From NCBI RefSeq assembly GCF_009762325.1, contig NZ_CP034348.1, forward strand, positions 1,246,501 to 1,310,500: 64,000 nt of DNA, in the 5' to 3' direction. Below, in pieces: positions 8,476-17,233 of the stretch; the first letter of the stretch is position 1, and each line of letters opens with the position of its first letter. Origin of the DNA: Roseovarius faecimaris. GTDB lineage: Bacteria > Pseudomonadota > Alphaproteobacteria > Rhodobacterales > Rhodobacteraceae. Both the position numbers and the translations under genes were made by a program. Below the pieces are notes generated by a model. That model saw only the letters and a list, made by a program, of their open reading frames with translations, had not been told where the DNA came from and made no database searches.

Positions 8476-10167
8476 GTGAGCGCAGAGCCTGATCCGCCGA
8501 TCTGGAAGCAGAAGTGGCAGGCCGCTCGTGACGAGCTGCGCAAGGCCTGGTCCGTGCTTGTCACGCGCGGGCCAAGCCAGATTCAGTTCTGGTTCATCGC
8601 GTTGCTGATCGGGATTGCGGCGGGCTTTGCCGCCTTGTTGTTTCGCAAGGGGATCACGGCCTTGCAGACCTGGGCCTATGGTGCCGAGGACATCAGCCAG
8701 ATTCATTCCTTCGCCGAAACGCTGCCCTGGTATGTGGTGTTTATCGTTCCGATCCTGGGCGGGCTTGTTGTCGGGCTGGTCCTGCATTGGTTCACTCCTG
8801 ATGGGCGGGTGCGCTCGGTTGCGGATGTGATCGAGGGGGCCGCTCTTCAGGAAGGCCGGGTCGAGGCGCGTGAGGGGCTTGCCTCGGCGCTCGCGTCGAT
8901 GATCACGCTGGGCACGGGGGGCTCCTCGGGGCGCGAGGGGCCGGTGGTGCACCTGGCGGGAGTGATCTCGACCTGGGTGAGCGACCGGATCAACGCCAAT
9001 GGCATCACCGGGCGCGATCTGCTGGGCTGTGCGGTCGCGGCGGCTGTCTCGGCCTCGTTCAATGCGCCCATTGCCGGTGCCATTTTTGCCCTCGAGGTGG
9101 TGCTGCGCCATTTCGCGGTGCATGCCTTTGCGCCCATCGTCATCGCATCAGTCGCGGGCACGGTGATCAACCGCCTGGAATTCGGGGATGTGACCGAGTT
9201 CACCCTGCCGGTGGCCAGCGCGCTGGAATTCTACGTCGAACTGCCCGCGTTTCTTCTGTTGGGGTTGTTATGCGGTCTGGTGGCCACGGCGCTGATGCAG
9301 GCGATTTTCTTCACCGAGGACGTGGCGAGTGACTGGCAGAAGCGTTTGAGCATTCCGCGCTGGTGCCGCCCGGTTGCCGCGGGGGCGTTGCTGGGACTGC
9401 TGGCGATCTGGTTCCCGCATATCATCGGGGTCGGCTATGAAACCACGTCTGCGGCGCTCACCGGCAAGCTGGTGCTGCATGAGGCGGTGGTGTTCGTGAT
9501 CCTCAAGGTCGCCGCCGTGTCGATCACGATCGGCGGGCGCATGGGGGGTGGGGTGTTCTCGCCCTCGCTGATGGTGGGCGCGCTGACGGGGCTGGCCTTT
9601 GGCCTGGTGGCGACGGGGCTGTTTCCCGAGGTGTCGGGCTCCAGCACGCTTTATGCGCTGGCGGGTATGGGGGCGGTGGCCGCCGCCGTGCTGGGCGCGC
9701 CGATTTCAACGACGCTGATCGTCTTTGAGATGACGGGCGACTGGCAGACCGGGCTGGCGGTGATGGTGGCGGTGTCGATGTCCACGGCACTTGGCTCGCG
9801 GCTGGTGCGGCGGTCCTTCTTCCTGACCCAGCTTGACCGGCGCGGGGTGCGGCTGGCGGCTGGACCGCAGGCCTATCTGTTGGGGATGTTCCGGGTGGCC
9901 AAGCTGATGCGGCCGATGGATCACCCGCAGGCGGCGGATGAGGCAGCGTGCTGGGAGCTGATCGGAGACGGCGTCTATATCGACGGCAATGCCACGCTGG
10001 AGGCCGCGATGCCGATCTTCGACAAGGCCGGGCTGCGCTATATCCCTGTGGTGACCCTGTCAGGCGAGGACGCCCCGCCGGAGTTGTGGGGGGCGTTGTT
10101 CCATGTGGATGCGCTCAAGGCGTATAACCGTGCCCTTGCTGCGGTGTCGGAGGAAGAGCATAGCTGA
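8476..10167 (+). CDS. ClC-type chloride channel/antiporter
   Basis: Polytopic inner-membrane protein of the ClC family (chloride channel or Cl-/H+ exchanger). Visible family motifs are GSSGREGP at 149-156, whose Glu154 corresponds to the gating glutamate; GAIFALE at 201-207; and GGVFSP at 358-363 in the second half. A C-terminal region of about 100 residues, possibly a degenerate CBS-like domain, follows the membrane part. I start at GTG 8476 because AAGGGGG stands five bases before it. The frame is open to an earlier GTG at 8434, which lacks such a site. Confidence 0.93.
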   Translation: MSAEPDPPIWKQKWQAARDELRKAWSVLVTRGPSQIQFWFIALLIGIAAGFAALLFRKGITALQTWAYGAEDISQIHSFAETLPWYVVFIVPILGGLVVGLVLHWFTPDGRVRSVADVIEGAALQEGRVEAREGLASALASMITLGTGGSSGREGPVVHLAGVISTWVSDRINANGITGRDLLGCAVAAAVSASFNAPIAGAIFALEVVLRHFAVHAFAPIVIASVAGTVINRLEFGDVTEFTLPVASALEFYVELPAFLLLGLLCGLVATALMQAIFFTEDVASDWQKRLSIPRWCRPVAAGALLGLLAIWFPHIIGVGYETTSAALTGKLVLHEAVVFVILKVAAVSITIGGRMGGGVFSPSLMVGALTGLAFGLVATGLFPEVSGSSTLYALAGMGAVAAAVLGAPISTTLIVFEMTGDWQTGLAVMVAVSMSTALGSRLVRRSFFLTQLDRRGVRLAAGPQAYLLGMFRVAKLMRPMDHPQAADEAACWELIGDGVYIDGNATLEAAMPIFDKAGLRYIPVVTLSGEDAPPELWGALFHVDALKAYNRALAAVSEEEHS

Positions 10168-10181
10168 GGCGTTGCGCTCGC

Positions 10182-10216
10182 CCAAAAAGAAACGCCCCGG
10201 CACAGCGGCCGGGGCG
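10182..10216 (-). terminator. Terminator of the 27-aa peptide gene
   Basis: A 9-bp perfect stem (CGCCCCGGC / GCCGGGGCG, loop of six) followed on the minus strand by TTTCTTTTT. It lies about 30 bases after the small-ORF stop. On the plus strand the same stem could also end the ClC transcript, but there it lacks a T-run. Confidence 0.85.
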
Positions 10217-10244
10217 CGATTGTCCGAAGTTATGCCGACGGCGC

Positions 10245-10328
10245 TCAGAGTGCGGCCACCATTGCAACGGGCAGACCGATCATGCCTGCGATGATGATGG
10301 CGGCGGAGGTGGTAAGACCTTTGAACAT
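10245..10328 (-). CDS. 27-residue hydrophobic peptide
   Basis: Short gene on the minus strand. The product begins MFKGLTTSAAIII and ends AMVAAL, almost all hydrophobic after residue 5, so it should span the membrane once. Evidence that it is real: an AGGAAGG ribosome site eight bases before the ATG, a perfect factor-independent terminator about 30 bases after the stop, and a leader hairpin that includes the ribosome site. I do not recognise the family. Single-span peptides of this size can be toxin-like, or small subunits or regulators of membrane complexes; nothing here decides. It is flanked by ClC (convergent) and a DUF427 gene. Confidence 0.65.
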   Translation of the reverse strand: MFKGLTTSAAIIIAGMIGLPVAMVAAL

Positions 10329-10336
10329 GAGGGTTT

Positions 10337-10379
10337 CCTTCCTGCTGTAAAACCTGACTGTTTTGCTGAGGTAGGAAGG
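10337..10379 (-). promoter_or_regulatory. Leader hairpin covering the ribosome site of the 27-aa gene
   Basis: The minus-strand leader has CCTTCCT (10379-10373) complementary to the ribosome site AGGAAGG (10343-10337). Nested inside is a second stem, AAAAC/GTTTT, with a six-base loop. Folding would hide the ribosome site, which suggests translational control. Control itself is inference. Confidence 0.45.
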
Positions 10380-10426
10380 GGAGGCGCGCCGGGTATGCGA
10401 CACCCTGCCGCAGGTACGATCACGCC

Positions 10427-10768
10427 TCAGAGCCGCTCCACGGTCAGGTATTCGCCCTGGGTGAAGGCGATATGATCCTTGATCCGGGCGACCGCATCTT
10501 TTGGGTTTTCATAGCTCCAGCCGGCATTTTTCAATGTCTGGCTTTTGGTGACGATCGAAAAATAGCTGGCATCGCCCTTGTGCGGGCAATGGGTGCTGTG
10601 GGGGCTGTCGTCGAGAAAGGCCATGGCGATGTCGTCGCGCGGGAAATAGATCACATCGTCATAGCCCGGCTCACTCAGTTCCAGCGCATTCTTGCTTTCG
10701 GCAAGCACAGCGCCGCCTGCGCGCACCACCCAGGTGCCGCCCGCTTTTCGTATCGTGATCGTGGTCAT
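10427..10768 (-). CDS. DUF427 domain protein
   Basis: 113-residue cytoplasmic protein of the DUF427 family, a small all-beta fold of unknown biochemical role common in proteobacteria and actinobacteria. Family landmarks are VIYFPRDDIAMAFLD, the STHCPHKGDASYFSI segment with a Cys and several His, and the C-terminal DHIAFTQGEYLTVERL. It has no signal peptide. It appears to be a single-gene unit, separated from the aminopeptidase downstream by about 90 bases. Confidence 0.85.
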   Translation of the reverse strand: MTTITIRKAGGTWVVRAGGAVLAESKNALELSEPGYDDVIYFPRDDIAMAFLDDSPHSTHCPHKGDASYFSIVTKSQTLKNAGWSYENPKDAVARIKDHIAFTQGEYLTVERL

Positions 10769-10861
10769 CCCATTCCTCCCGTTGGTAATTGCGCCCCCGG
10801 TTCTGTGCAGGGGTGGCCCCCGTTATGACATGTTGTGCCTCTGTCGTAACCCGGCGCAATG

Positions 10862-12664
10862 TCACAGCGGCGCGGTGGCGGTCTCCAGCCAGGTGCGCGC
10901 GACGTCGCTCAGTTGCGGGGCGATCCTTGTCCGGCACTCGGCGTGATAGTCATTGAGCCAGGCGCGCTCCTCTTCGCTCAGCCTCTCGGCGATGATCAGG
11001 CGGCGGTCAATCGGCACAAAGCTGATCGTTTCGAAACAAAGCTTGCCGGTCTGGTCGCCCTGAGGCAGGGGGGCGGCCTCCTGCACGACGACGAGGTTCT
11101 CGATACGGATGCCGAAGGCGCCTTCGCGATAATAGCCCGGTTCGTTGGACAGGATCATCCCGGGCTCCAGCGGCACGTCGGAGATGCGGCTGAGCCGTTG
11201 CGGACCTTCATGGACGCACAGATGCACACCGACGCCGTGGCCGGTGCCGTGGTTATAGTCCTGATCGGCCAGCCAGAGCGGGTAACGGGCCAGCACGTCG
11301 AGGTCGCGGCCTGCCAGTCCCGCGGGCCAGCGCACACGGGACATGGCGATCATCCCCTGCAACACACGGGTAAAGGCGGCGCGTTCGTCCTCGCCGATCT
11401 CGCCAATGGGCAGGGTGCGGGTAATGTCGGTCGTTCCGTCGATATACTGCCCGCCGCCATCGAGCACCAGAAGCTCGCCCGCCTGCAAGGTGCGGTTAGA
11501 ACTGGTGGTGACGCGGTAATGGGCAAGCGCCCCGTGCGGGCCAGAACCGGCGATCGTGTCAAAGCTGATATCGAGCAGTTCTCCGGTGGCGGCGCGGCAC
11601 TCTTCGAGATGGCGCACCACGTCGATCTCGGTGATGGTGCCGGGTGGCTGCGCGTCAAACCAGGTGAGAAACTCACAAAGTGCGGCCCCGTCACGCAGAT
11701 GCGCACGCCGTGTGGCGGCGATCTCGGCCCCGGTCTTGCGGGCTTTGGGCAGGATACACGGGTCCTGACCCCAGACATGGGGCACACCCGCTTCGTCAAG
11801 CTGCTGGCGCACCCAGATCGGCACTGTCGCCTTGTCGAGCCGCACGGGACCGGTCAGGCTGTGCAGGGCTGGCCCGAAGGCATTGGGTGGGCGCAGCGTG
11901 ATCTGCGCGCCGAGATGCGCGCGCACGGTATCGTCAAGTTTGGCCGGATCCACAAACAGGGTGAGCTGCCCGGTGTCATGCAGAATGGCGAACCCATGCG
12001 GCAGCGGGTTGCGGGGGATATCTGCGCCGCGGATATTCAGAAGCCAGGCGATGGAATCGGGCAAGGTGATGACGGCACATTCCTGGCCCGCGTCACGCAG
12101 GGTCCGGGCCAGTGCCTCCCGCTTTTCCTGGTGGGTTTTCCCAGCCAGCTCCGAGGGGTAGGGAGTGATTTTGCCTTGCGGCGGGGCCGGTTGGTCGGGC
12201 CAGATACTGTCGATTGGATTGTCGGTGGGCTGGAGCGAGACACCGCTGCCCTTGAGCCCGGTCTCGATCGCCTCGATCTGCTCGGGCGAATAAAGCCAGG
12301 GGTCGAACCCGATCACCCCGCCGTTCGGCAGCGCCTCGCGCAGCCAATCCGCAGGTTTGGTCTCGGGCCAGTCCACGGGCGTGAAGGCGGCGGTATCAAC
12401 CTGCACCTTCACCTGCACTCGGTAACGCCCATCGACAAAGACGCCCGCGCGCCCCATCAGAGCGATGCAAAAACCCGCAGAGCCGGTGAACCCGGTAAGC
12501 CAGGCCAGCCGGTCATCGCGCGGGGCGACATATTCACCCTGATGCGCATCGGCCCTGGGGATCAGGTAGCCGGCAAGGCCGGACTGGGCGAGCACCTCGC
12601 GCAGACGGGCGAGGCGCGGAGGCCCCTGATCAGGGGAAGCGGTATCGGCAAAGCTCTGAAACAT
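10862..12664 (-). CDS. pepP: Xaa-Pro aminopeptidase (M24B family)
   Basis: Metallopeptidase that removes N-terminal residues preceding proline. At 600 aa it is the long, three-domain form also found in eukaryotes (aminopeptidase P1), not the ~440-aa E. coli form. The five metal ligands are all visible with family spacing: Asp402, Asp413 (LDGGGQYIDGTTD), His476 (GTGHGVGVH), Glu508 (SNEPGYY) and Glu522 (RIEN). No signal peptide is seen, so it should be cytoplasmic and act on peptides after import. The gene lies downstream of cobT on the same strand, separated by a double palindrome. Confidence 0.93.
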   Translation of the reverse strand: MFQSFADTASPDQGPPRLARLREVLAQSGLAGYLIPRADAHQGEYVAPRDDRLAWLTGFTGSAGFCIALMGRAGVFVDGRYRVQVKVQVDTAAFTPVDWPETKPADWLREALPNGGVIGFDPWLYSPEQIEAIETGLKGSGVSLQPTDNPIDSIWPDQPAPPQGKITPYPSELAGKTHQEKREALARTLRDAGQECAVITLPDSIAWLLNIRGADIPRNPLPHGFAILHDTGQLTLFVDPAKLDDTVRAHLGAQITLRPPNAFGPALHSLTGPVRLDKATVPIWVRQQLDEAGVPHVWGQDPCILPKARKTGAEIAATRRAHLRDGAALCEFLTWFDAQPPGTITEIDVVRHLEECRAATGELLDISFDTIAGSGPHGALAHYRVTTSSNRTLQAGELLVLDGGGQYIDGTTDITRTLPIGEIGEDERAAFTRVLQGMIAMSRVRWPAGLAGRDLDVLARYPLWLADQDYNHGTGHGVGVHLCVHEGPQRLSRISDVPLEPGMILSNEPGYYREGAFGIRIENLVVVQEAAPLPQGDQTGKLCFETISFVPIDRRLIIAERLSEEERAWLNDYHAECRTRIAPQLSDVARTWLETATAPL

Positions 12665-12750
12665 GGACCCTCAACATGGTAATGCACCACGGGGAGCAAA
12701 GCGGCTCAGGCCACGGAAAGCAACAGGTAAATCATGGTGCGGACAGCCTG

Positions 12751-12801
12751 AGAAAATTCGTACGAATTTTCTTGGGCCGAGATTTTTCGTACGAAAAATC
12801 T
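12751..12801. repeat. Tandem perfect palindromes between cobT and the aminopeptidase
   Basis: Two perfect 22-bp palindromes stand seven bases apart (12751-12772 and 12780-12801). Their outer arms differ (AGAAAA versus AGATTT), but both have the core TTCGTACGAA. They lie ten bases after the cobT stop on the minus strand. They are AT-rich in a GC-rich genome and resemble the arrays at 26258-26324 and 50089-50134 in design. They could act as RNA hairpins that punctuate the transcript or as protein-binding sites. Confidence 0.75.
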
Positions 12802-12810
12802 GACGGTCGG

Positions 12811-14685
12811 TCAGCTGGCTTTGCGAATGCCCATCACCCTTGCCCGGGCGCGGGGGTCCGAATCGAAAAGGGCGGCCAGTTGCTCGGTCATGGCACCGGC
12901 CAACTGATCCACATCCGTAATCGTGACCGCGCGCTCGTAATAGCGCGTCACGTCATGGCCGATGCCGATGGCCAGAAGCTCGACCTGGCGGCGCTTCTCC
13001 ACCATCGCGATCACGTCTCGAAGATGTTTCTCGAGGTAATTCGCGGGGTTAACGGATAAAGTTGAATCATCCACGGGCGCTCCGTCCGAGATCACCATCA
13101 GGATCTTGCGGGCCTCGCGGCGCATCACCGTACGCCGATGCGCCCATTCCAGCGCCTCGCCGTCGATGTTCTCCTTAAGCAGACCTTCCTTCATCATCAG
13201 GCCGAGATTCTGCCGTGTGCGCCGCATCGGTGCATCGGCGGATTTGTAGATGATATGACGCAGATCGTTCAGCCGCCCCGGCAGCTGCGGGCGACCCTGG
13301 TTGAGCCAGGCCTCGCGGTTCTGCCCGCCTTTCCAGGCGCGGGTGGTGAAACCCAGGATTTCGACCTTGACCGAGCAGCGTTCCAGCGTGCGCGCCAGCA
13401 CATCGGCGCAGATCGCGGCAATCGAGATGGGCCGCCCACGCATCGAGCCGGAATTGTCCAAGAGAAGCGTGACCACCGTATCGCGGAACTCGGTGTCTTT
13501 CTCGACCTTGAAGCTGAGCGGGGTCGTCGGATTGGCGACCACCCGGGCGAGGCGGCCTGCGTCGAGCATGCCTTCCTCGCGGTCAAACTCCCATGAGCGG
13601 TTCTGCTGGGCCTGCAGGCGGCGCTGCAGCTTGTTGGCGAGGCGGCTAACCGCGCCTTTCAGCGGCTCAAGCTGCTGATCGAGATAGGCCCGCAGCCGTT
13701 CAAGCTCGACCGGCTCGGCCAGATCTTCGGCGTGGATTTCCTCATCGAATTCAGTGGTGTAGACAGTATAGTCCGGATCTGCCTCAGAAATGGGCTGCGG
13801 TGCGGGGGGCTCCATCGGGGCCTCGCCCTCGGGCAGCTCCTGTTCTTCGCCCGCGTCCTGGTCGGCCATGTCATCGGTGCTGACCTGGGCCTGTGCGGCG
13901 TCCTGCTGGTCTTCCTGGCTTTGCTCGGGGTCGGCATCGGCCTCGCTGTCGTCGCTGTCGTCCTGACCGGTACTTTCGGGCTCCTGTTCCTCGGTGCTGT
14001 CCTCGCCCTCGTCATTTTCATCTTCGTCCATCGCATCGGGGTCATCGCCGAGCTGATCGCCATAGCCGAGATCCTCGATGATCTGCCGCGCGAATTTGGC
14101 AAAGGCTGCCTGATCCGACAGCTTCTCCTGCAGATCCTCCAGCGTGCCGCCGGCCTGTTCCTCGATGAAGCCCTGCCAGAGGTTCATGACATTCTCGGCG
14201 CCCTCGGGCAGGGGACGGCCGGTGGCGAGATGACGGATGAGATAGCCCGCGGCGACGGGCAGGGGGGCCTCAGACGCGTCCTTGATATCGCCGTAGCCCA
14301 GCCGCTGCGCCTCGTTGGCGATCTTGACGTCGATATTGGAGGCGGTGCCGGGCATGTCGCGCGCGCCCATCGCCTCGCAGCGGGCAATCTCCATGGCCTC
14401 GTAAAGATCGCGGGCCATCTCGCCAGACGGGTTGTATTTTGTGTGCGTGGCGTCGTCGTGATACTTGTGACGCAGCGCGAGCGCATCTGCCGTGCCGCGC
14501 GCCAGAAGCACCTCGTCGCGGGTCATCCGGCGGCTGATCTGCGGCAGGCGCATCGCGTCGCCGGTCACGCCTGCGGGGTCCACCGAATAGGTGATGGTCA
14601 GGTCCGGATCATCGGCCATGACCTTGGTGGCCTCGGCCAGGGCCTTCTTGAACGGATCAGCAGGGTTGTCGGAGGGTTTGCTCAT
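12811..14685 (-). CDS. cobT: Cobaltochelatase subunit CobT
   Basis: Subunit of the ATP-dependent cobalt chelatase (CobN-CobS-CobT) that inserts cobalt into hydrogenobyrinate a,c-diamide in aerobic cobalamin synthesis. The 624 residues split into an N-terminal helical part (1-210), a very acidic Glu/Asp/Gln linker (about 213-300) and a C-terminal von Willebrand A-like domain. That domain carries the MIDAS motif DNSGS at 410-414. cobS lies 88 bases upstream on the same strand, so the two partner subunits are probably co-transcribed. cobN is not in the window. Confidence 0.95.
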   Translation of the reverse strand: MSKPSDNPADPFKKALAEATKVMADDPDLTITYSVDPAGVTGDAMRLPQISRRMTRDEVLLARGTADALALRHKYHDDATHTKYNPSGEMARDLYEAMEIARCEAMGARDMPGTASNIDVKIANEAQRLGYGDIKDASEAPLPVAAGYLIRHLATGRPLPEGAENVMNLWQGFIEEQAGGTLEDLQEKLSDQAAFAKFARQIIEDLGYGDQLGDDPDAMDEDENDEGEDSTEEQEPESTGQDDSDDSEADADPEQSQEDQQDAAQAQVSTDDMADQDAGEEQELPEGEAPMEPPAPQPISEADPDYTVYTTEFDEEIHAEDLAEPVELERLRAYLDQQLEPLKGAVSRLANKLQRRLQAQQNRSWEFDREEGMLDAGRLARVVANPTTPLSFKVEKDTEFRDTVVTLLLDNSGSMRGRPISIAAICADVLARTLERCSVKVEILGFTTRAWKGGQNREAWLNQGRPQLPGRLNDLRHIIYKSADAPMRRTRQNLGLMMKEGLLKENIDGEALEWAHRRTVMRREARKILMVISDGAPVDDSTLSVNPANYLEKHLRDVIAMVEKRRQVELLAIGIGHDVTRYYERAVTITDVDQLAGAMTEQLAALFDSDPRARARVMGIRKAS

Positions 14686-14773
14686 GGCGTTTCTCCCATT
14701 TGGGGCCGCTCATCCGCCCTGATGGGCGGCCTCGCGAGGCGGGCACGTAAGGGCCCGAAGAGCGGCACTCCCC

Positions 14774-15760
14774 TCACCCCAGGCTCAAGCTCGCCGCGCT
14801 TTCCGGCAGTTCCTCGTCAAAGCAGCGCTGGTAGAACTCGGCCACGGTCTGCCGTTCCAGTTCGTCGCATTTGTTGAGGAAGGTCAGCCGGAAGGCATAG
14901 CCCACATCGCGGAAAATCGTGGCGTTTTGCGCCCAGGCGATCACGGTGCGGGGGCTCATCACCGTCGACAGCTCGCCATTCATGAAGGCGGTCCGGCTCA
15001 GGTCGGCGACGGTCACCATCTGGCTGATGATCTTGCGCCCTTTCTCGGTATTGTAGACCGGGTTCTTGGCCAGCACGATGGCGGTTTCGGCGTCGTGGCT
15101 GAGATAGTTCAGCGTGGCCACAAGCGACCAGCGGTCCATCTGGCCCTGGTTGATCTGTTGCGTGCCGTGATAGAGCCCCGTCGTGTCGCCCAGACCCACG
15201 GTGTTGGCCGTGGCAAAGAGGCGGAAACAGGGGTTGGGCGTGATCACCTCGTTCTGATCGAGCAGCGTGAGCTTGCCGTCGGCTTCCAGAACCCGCTGGA
15301 TCACGAACATAACGTCGGCGCGGCCGGCGTCATATTCGTCAAACACGATCGCGGTCGGGTTGCGCAGGGCCCAGGGCAGGATGCCCTCATGAAACTCGGT
15401 CACCTGCTTGCCGTCGCGCAGCTTGATCGCGTCCTTGCCGATGAGGTCGATCCGGCTGATATGGCTGTCGAGGTTGACGCGCACACAAGGCCAGTTGAGC
15501 CGGGCGGCGACCTGCTCGATATGGGTGGATTTGCCGGTGCCGTGATAGCCCTGGATCATCACCCGGCGGTTATGGGAGAAGCCTGCGAGAATCGCCAAAG
15601 TGGTATCGGGATCGAACTTGTAGGTGCTATCGAACTCCGGCACGCGTTCGGTACGTTCCGCAAAGCCTTTGACCGCCATGTCGGTATCAATTCCAAACAC
15701 TTCGCGGACCGAGATCTCTTCGGTCGGTTTGGCGTTCATATCAATGGTTCCGTCGGCCAT
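14774..15760 (-). CDS. cobS: Cobaltochelatase AAA+ subunit CobS
   Basis: AAA+ ATPase that pairs with CobT to power cobalt insertion by CobN. The Walker A motif GYHGTGKS lies at 71-78 and Walker B AIVFDEYD ends at 144. The N-terminal 60 residues include the typical [18 protein letters not shown] stretch. The length of 328 is normal for the family. A ribosome site (GAAGGAAG on the minus strand) lies about eight bases before the start. First gene of a cobS-cobT unit. Confidence 0.95.
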   Translation of the reverse strand: MADGTIDMNAKPTEEISVREVFGIDTDMAVKGFAERTERVPEFDSTYKFDPDTTLAILAGFSHNRRVMIQGYHGTGKSTHIEQVAARLNWPCVRVNLDSHISRIDLIGKDAIKLRDGKQVTEFHEGILPWALRNPTAIVFDEYDAGRADVMFVIQRVLEADGKLTLLDQNEVITPNPCFRLFATANTVGLGDTTGLYHGTQQINQGQMDRWSLVATLNYLSHDAETAIVLAKNPVYNTEKGRKIISQMVTVADLSRTAFMNGELSTVMSPRTVIAWAQNATIFRDVGYAFRLTFLNKCDELERQTVAEFYQRCFDEELPESAASLSLG

Positions 15761-15978
15761 CGTCAGCTTCCTTCATTCGCGCAGTGTGGTTGCGGGACGT
15801 GGTGCAACATATCGCGGCAAAGGGCAAGGGGAAGGGGAAGAAATGAAAAGGGCTGTCGGAAACGGTGCGCGGGCGGCAGAGTTGTAACTTTTTTCACGCA
15901 AAGGTGCGGGAGGTTTAATTGCCCCTGCACCGCGCCTCCCCCATCTTTCTTTCAGAAGGTTTGGCAAGGGAGGCCCTC

Positions 15979-16458
15979 ATGGAGCGGCGGTATTTCATCC
16001 TGAGTATACTTGGCGCAGGCGCGGCGGTGACGCTTGCCCGTACCGGTACGGTGTCGGCGGCCGGCGGGCGTTTCGAGATCACCCGGAGCGAGACCGAATG
16101 GCGCGCCATGCTGAGTGATTTGGAATACCGGGTGATGCGCGAGGAAGGCACGGAGCGCGCCTTCAGTTCGCCGCTCGACAAGCTTTACGATGCGGGCGTC
16201 TATCATTGCCGGGGCTGTGACAAGGCGCTCTATTCGTCGAAGCATAAATATGACAGCGGCACCGGCTGGCCCAGCTTCTGGCAATCTCTGCCGGGGGCGA
16301 TCGGCACCAAGACCGACTACAAGCTGGTCTACCCGCGCACCGAATGCCATTGCGCCCGCTGCGGCAGCCATCTGGGGCATATCTTCAACGATGGGCCGCA
16401 GCCAACGGGCAAGCGGCACTGCCTGAACGGGGTGAGCCTGGTTTTTAAACCGGCGTGA
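15979..16458 (+). CDS. msrB: Peptide-methionine (R)-S-oxide reductase MsrB with export signal
   Basis: Reduces methionine R-sulfoxide in oxidised proteins. The zinc-binding Cys pairs are C77/C80 and C125/C128, and the catalytic Cys148 lies in KRHCLNGVSL. Unlike cytoplasmic MsrB, it starts with an RR-containing hydrophobic leader (ERRYFILSILGAGAAVTLA, then a VSAAG cleavage-like site), so it is probably exported, likely by Tat. I chose ATG 15979 because AAGGGAGG stands five bases upstream. The frame extends to a TTG at 15919, which would bury the signal. It converges with the J-domain gene. Confidence 0.92.
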   Translation: MERRYFILSILGAGAAVTLARTGTVSAAGGRFEITRSETEWRAMLSDLEYRVMREEGTERAFSSPLDKLYDAGVYHCRGCDKALYSSKHKYDSGTGWPSFWQSLPGAIGTKTDYKLVYPRTECHCARCGSHLGHIFNDGPQPTGKRHCLNGVSLVFKPA

Positions 16459-16474
16459 GGCGTGGGGGCGGCAG

Positions 16475-16501
16475 GGGTGCGTGAAATCACGCACCCTACG
16501 G
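16475..16501. repeat. GC hairpin with CCCTACGG tail, copy 2
   Basis: A 9-bp perfect stem (GGGTGCGTG 16475-16483 / CACGCACCC 16488-16496) with loop AAAT. The right arm continues as CCCTACGG up to the 3' end of the convergent J-domain gene. It has the same design and tail as the hairpin at 4922-4946, but a different stem sequence. It may serve both converging genes as a transcript end, although it lacks a T-run. Confidence 0.6.
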
Positions 16502-17125
16502 CTATTTAAAGCTCTTGCTCTGCTTGATCTGATCCCAGGCCCAGACCACCTGTTGCAGCTGCTCTTCCTGTGACCTGTCACCGCCATTGATGTCGGGGTG
16601 CAGCACCTTGATCAGCGATTTATAAGCCTTGCGGATCTCGGCCTTGGTCCAGGTGTCCTCGGCTTCGAGAATTTCGATGGCGCGGCGTTCCGTCGGGGGC
16701 AGCTTGCGCTGGCCGCCGCGGGCCTTGCCGGGGTTCTGCGTGGCATTGCCGCCCAGAACCTGATGCGGGTCCTCGATGCCAAGCCGGGCCCAGGCGCGCG
16801 CCTCGGGGTCTGAAAAGCTGCGGGTCTCGCGCTCCCAGACCTTGTCCTTTGACATCTGCGCGTTCATCTCGGCTTCGGTCGTGCCGTCGAAGAAATTCCA
16901 CTTGAGGTTATATTCGCGCACATGGTCCTTGCAGAACCAGAAATAGTCATCCAGCACATCGGGTGCTTTGGGCGCGCGGAACTTGCCCGGCTCTTCACAG
17001 CCCTCGTGTTCGCAGACCCGGGTCGAGGTCTCCGATTCGCCTGACATGCCACGACGGCCGCGCGGCTTTTTCTTCTTGGCCGACGAGACGGACATATCGA
17101 AACCGAAGGGATCGGGCTTGGACAT
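16502..17125 (-). CDS. J-domain protein with N-terminal Cys cluster
   Basis: 207-residue cytoplasmic protein whose J domain is at the C-terminus (about 145-207), with the Hsp70-stimulating HPD tripeptide at 176-178 (KVLHPDINGGD). This is the reverse of classical DnaJ. The N-terminal half is basic (KKKKPRGRRG) and then has a possible metal site (C38, C43, C65 with nearby His). Such C-terminal-J proteins are common in alphaproteobacteria, but their client is unknown. It lies downstream of the DUF4177 gene on the same strand with a 108-base gap. Confidence 0.85.
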   Translation of the reverse strand: MSKPDPFGFDMSVSSAKKKKPRGRRGMSGESETSTRVCEHEGCEEPGKFRAPKAPDVLDDYFWFCKDHVREYNLKWNFFDGTTEAEMNAQMSKDKVWERETRSFSDPEARAWARLGIEDPHQVLGGNATQNPGKARGGQRKLPPTERRAIEILEAEDTWTKAEIRKAYKSLIKVLHPDINGGDRSQEEQLQQVVWAWDQIKQSKSFK

Positions 17126-17233
17126 GGGGCACCCCTGAGTGACTCGGAGACGTGAGTTTAGGCAATTGTGCAGCGATGAGAAGAGGGTCGGGCGAAAAAA
17201 ATGGGGATAAATTGGCGATGTGGGGGGCAGGTC

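Noticed and set aside
10859..12682. A 607-codon open frame on the plus strand opposite the aminopeptidase gene
   Set aside because: The minus strand encodes a complete M24 enzyme with all five metal ligands. The antisense frame has Gly/Arg/His-rich composition typical of shadow frames in GC-rich DNA and matches no family.
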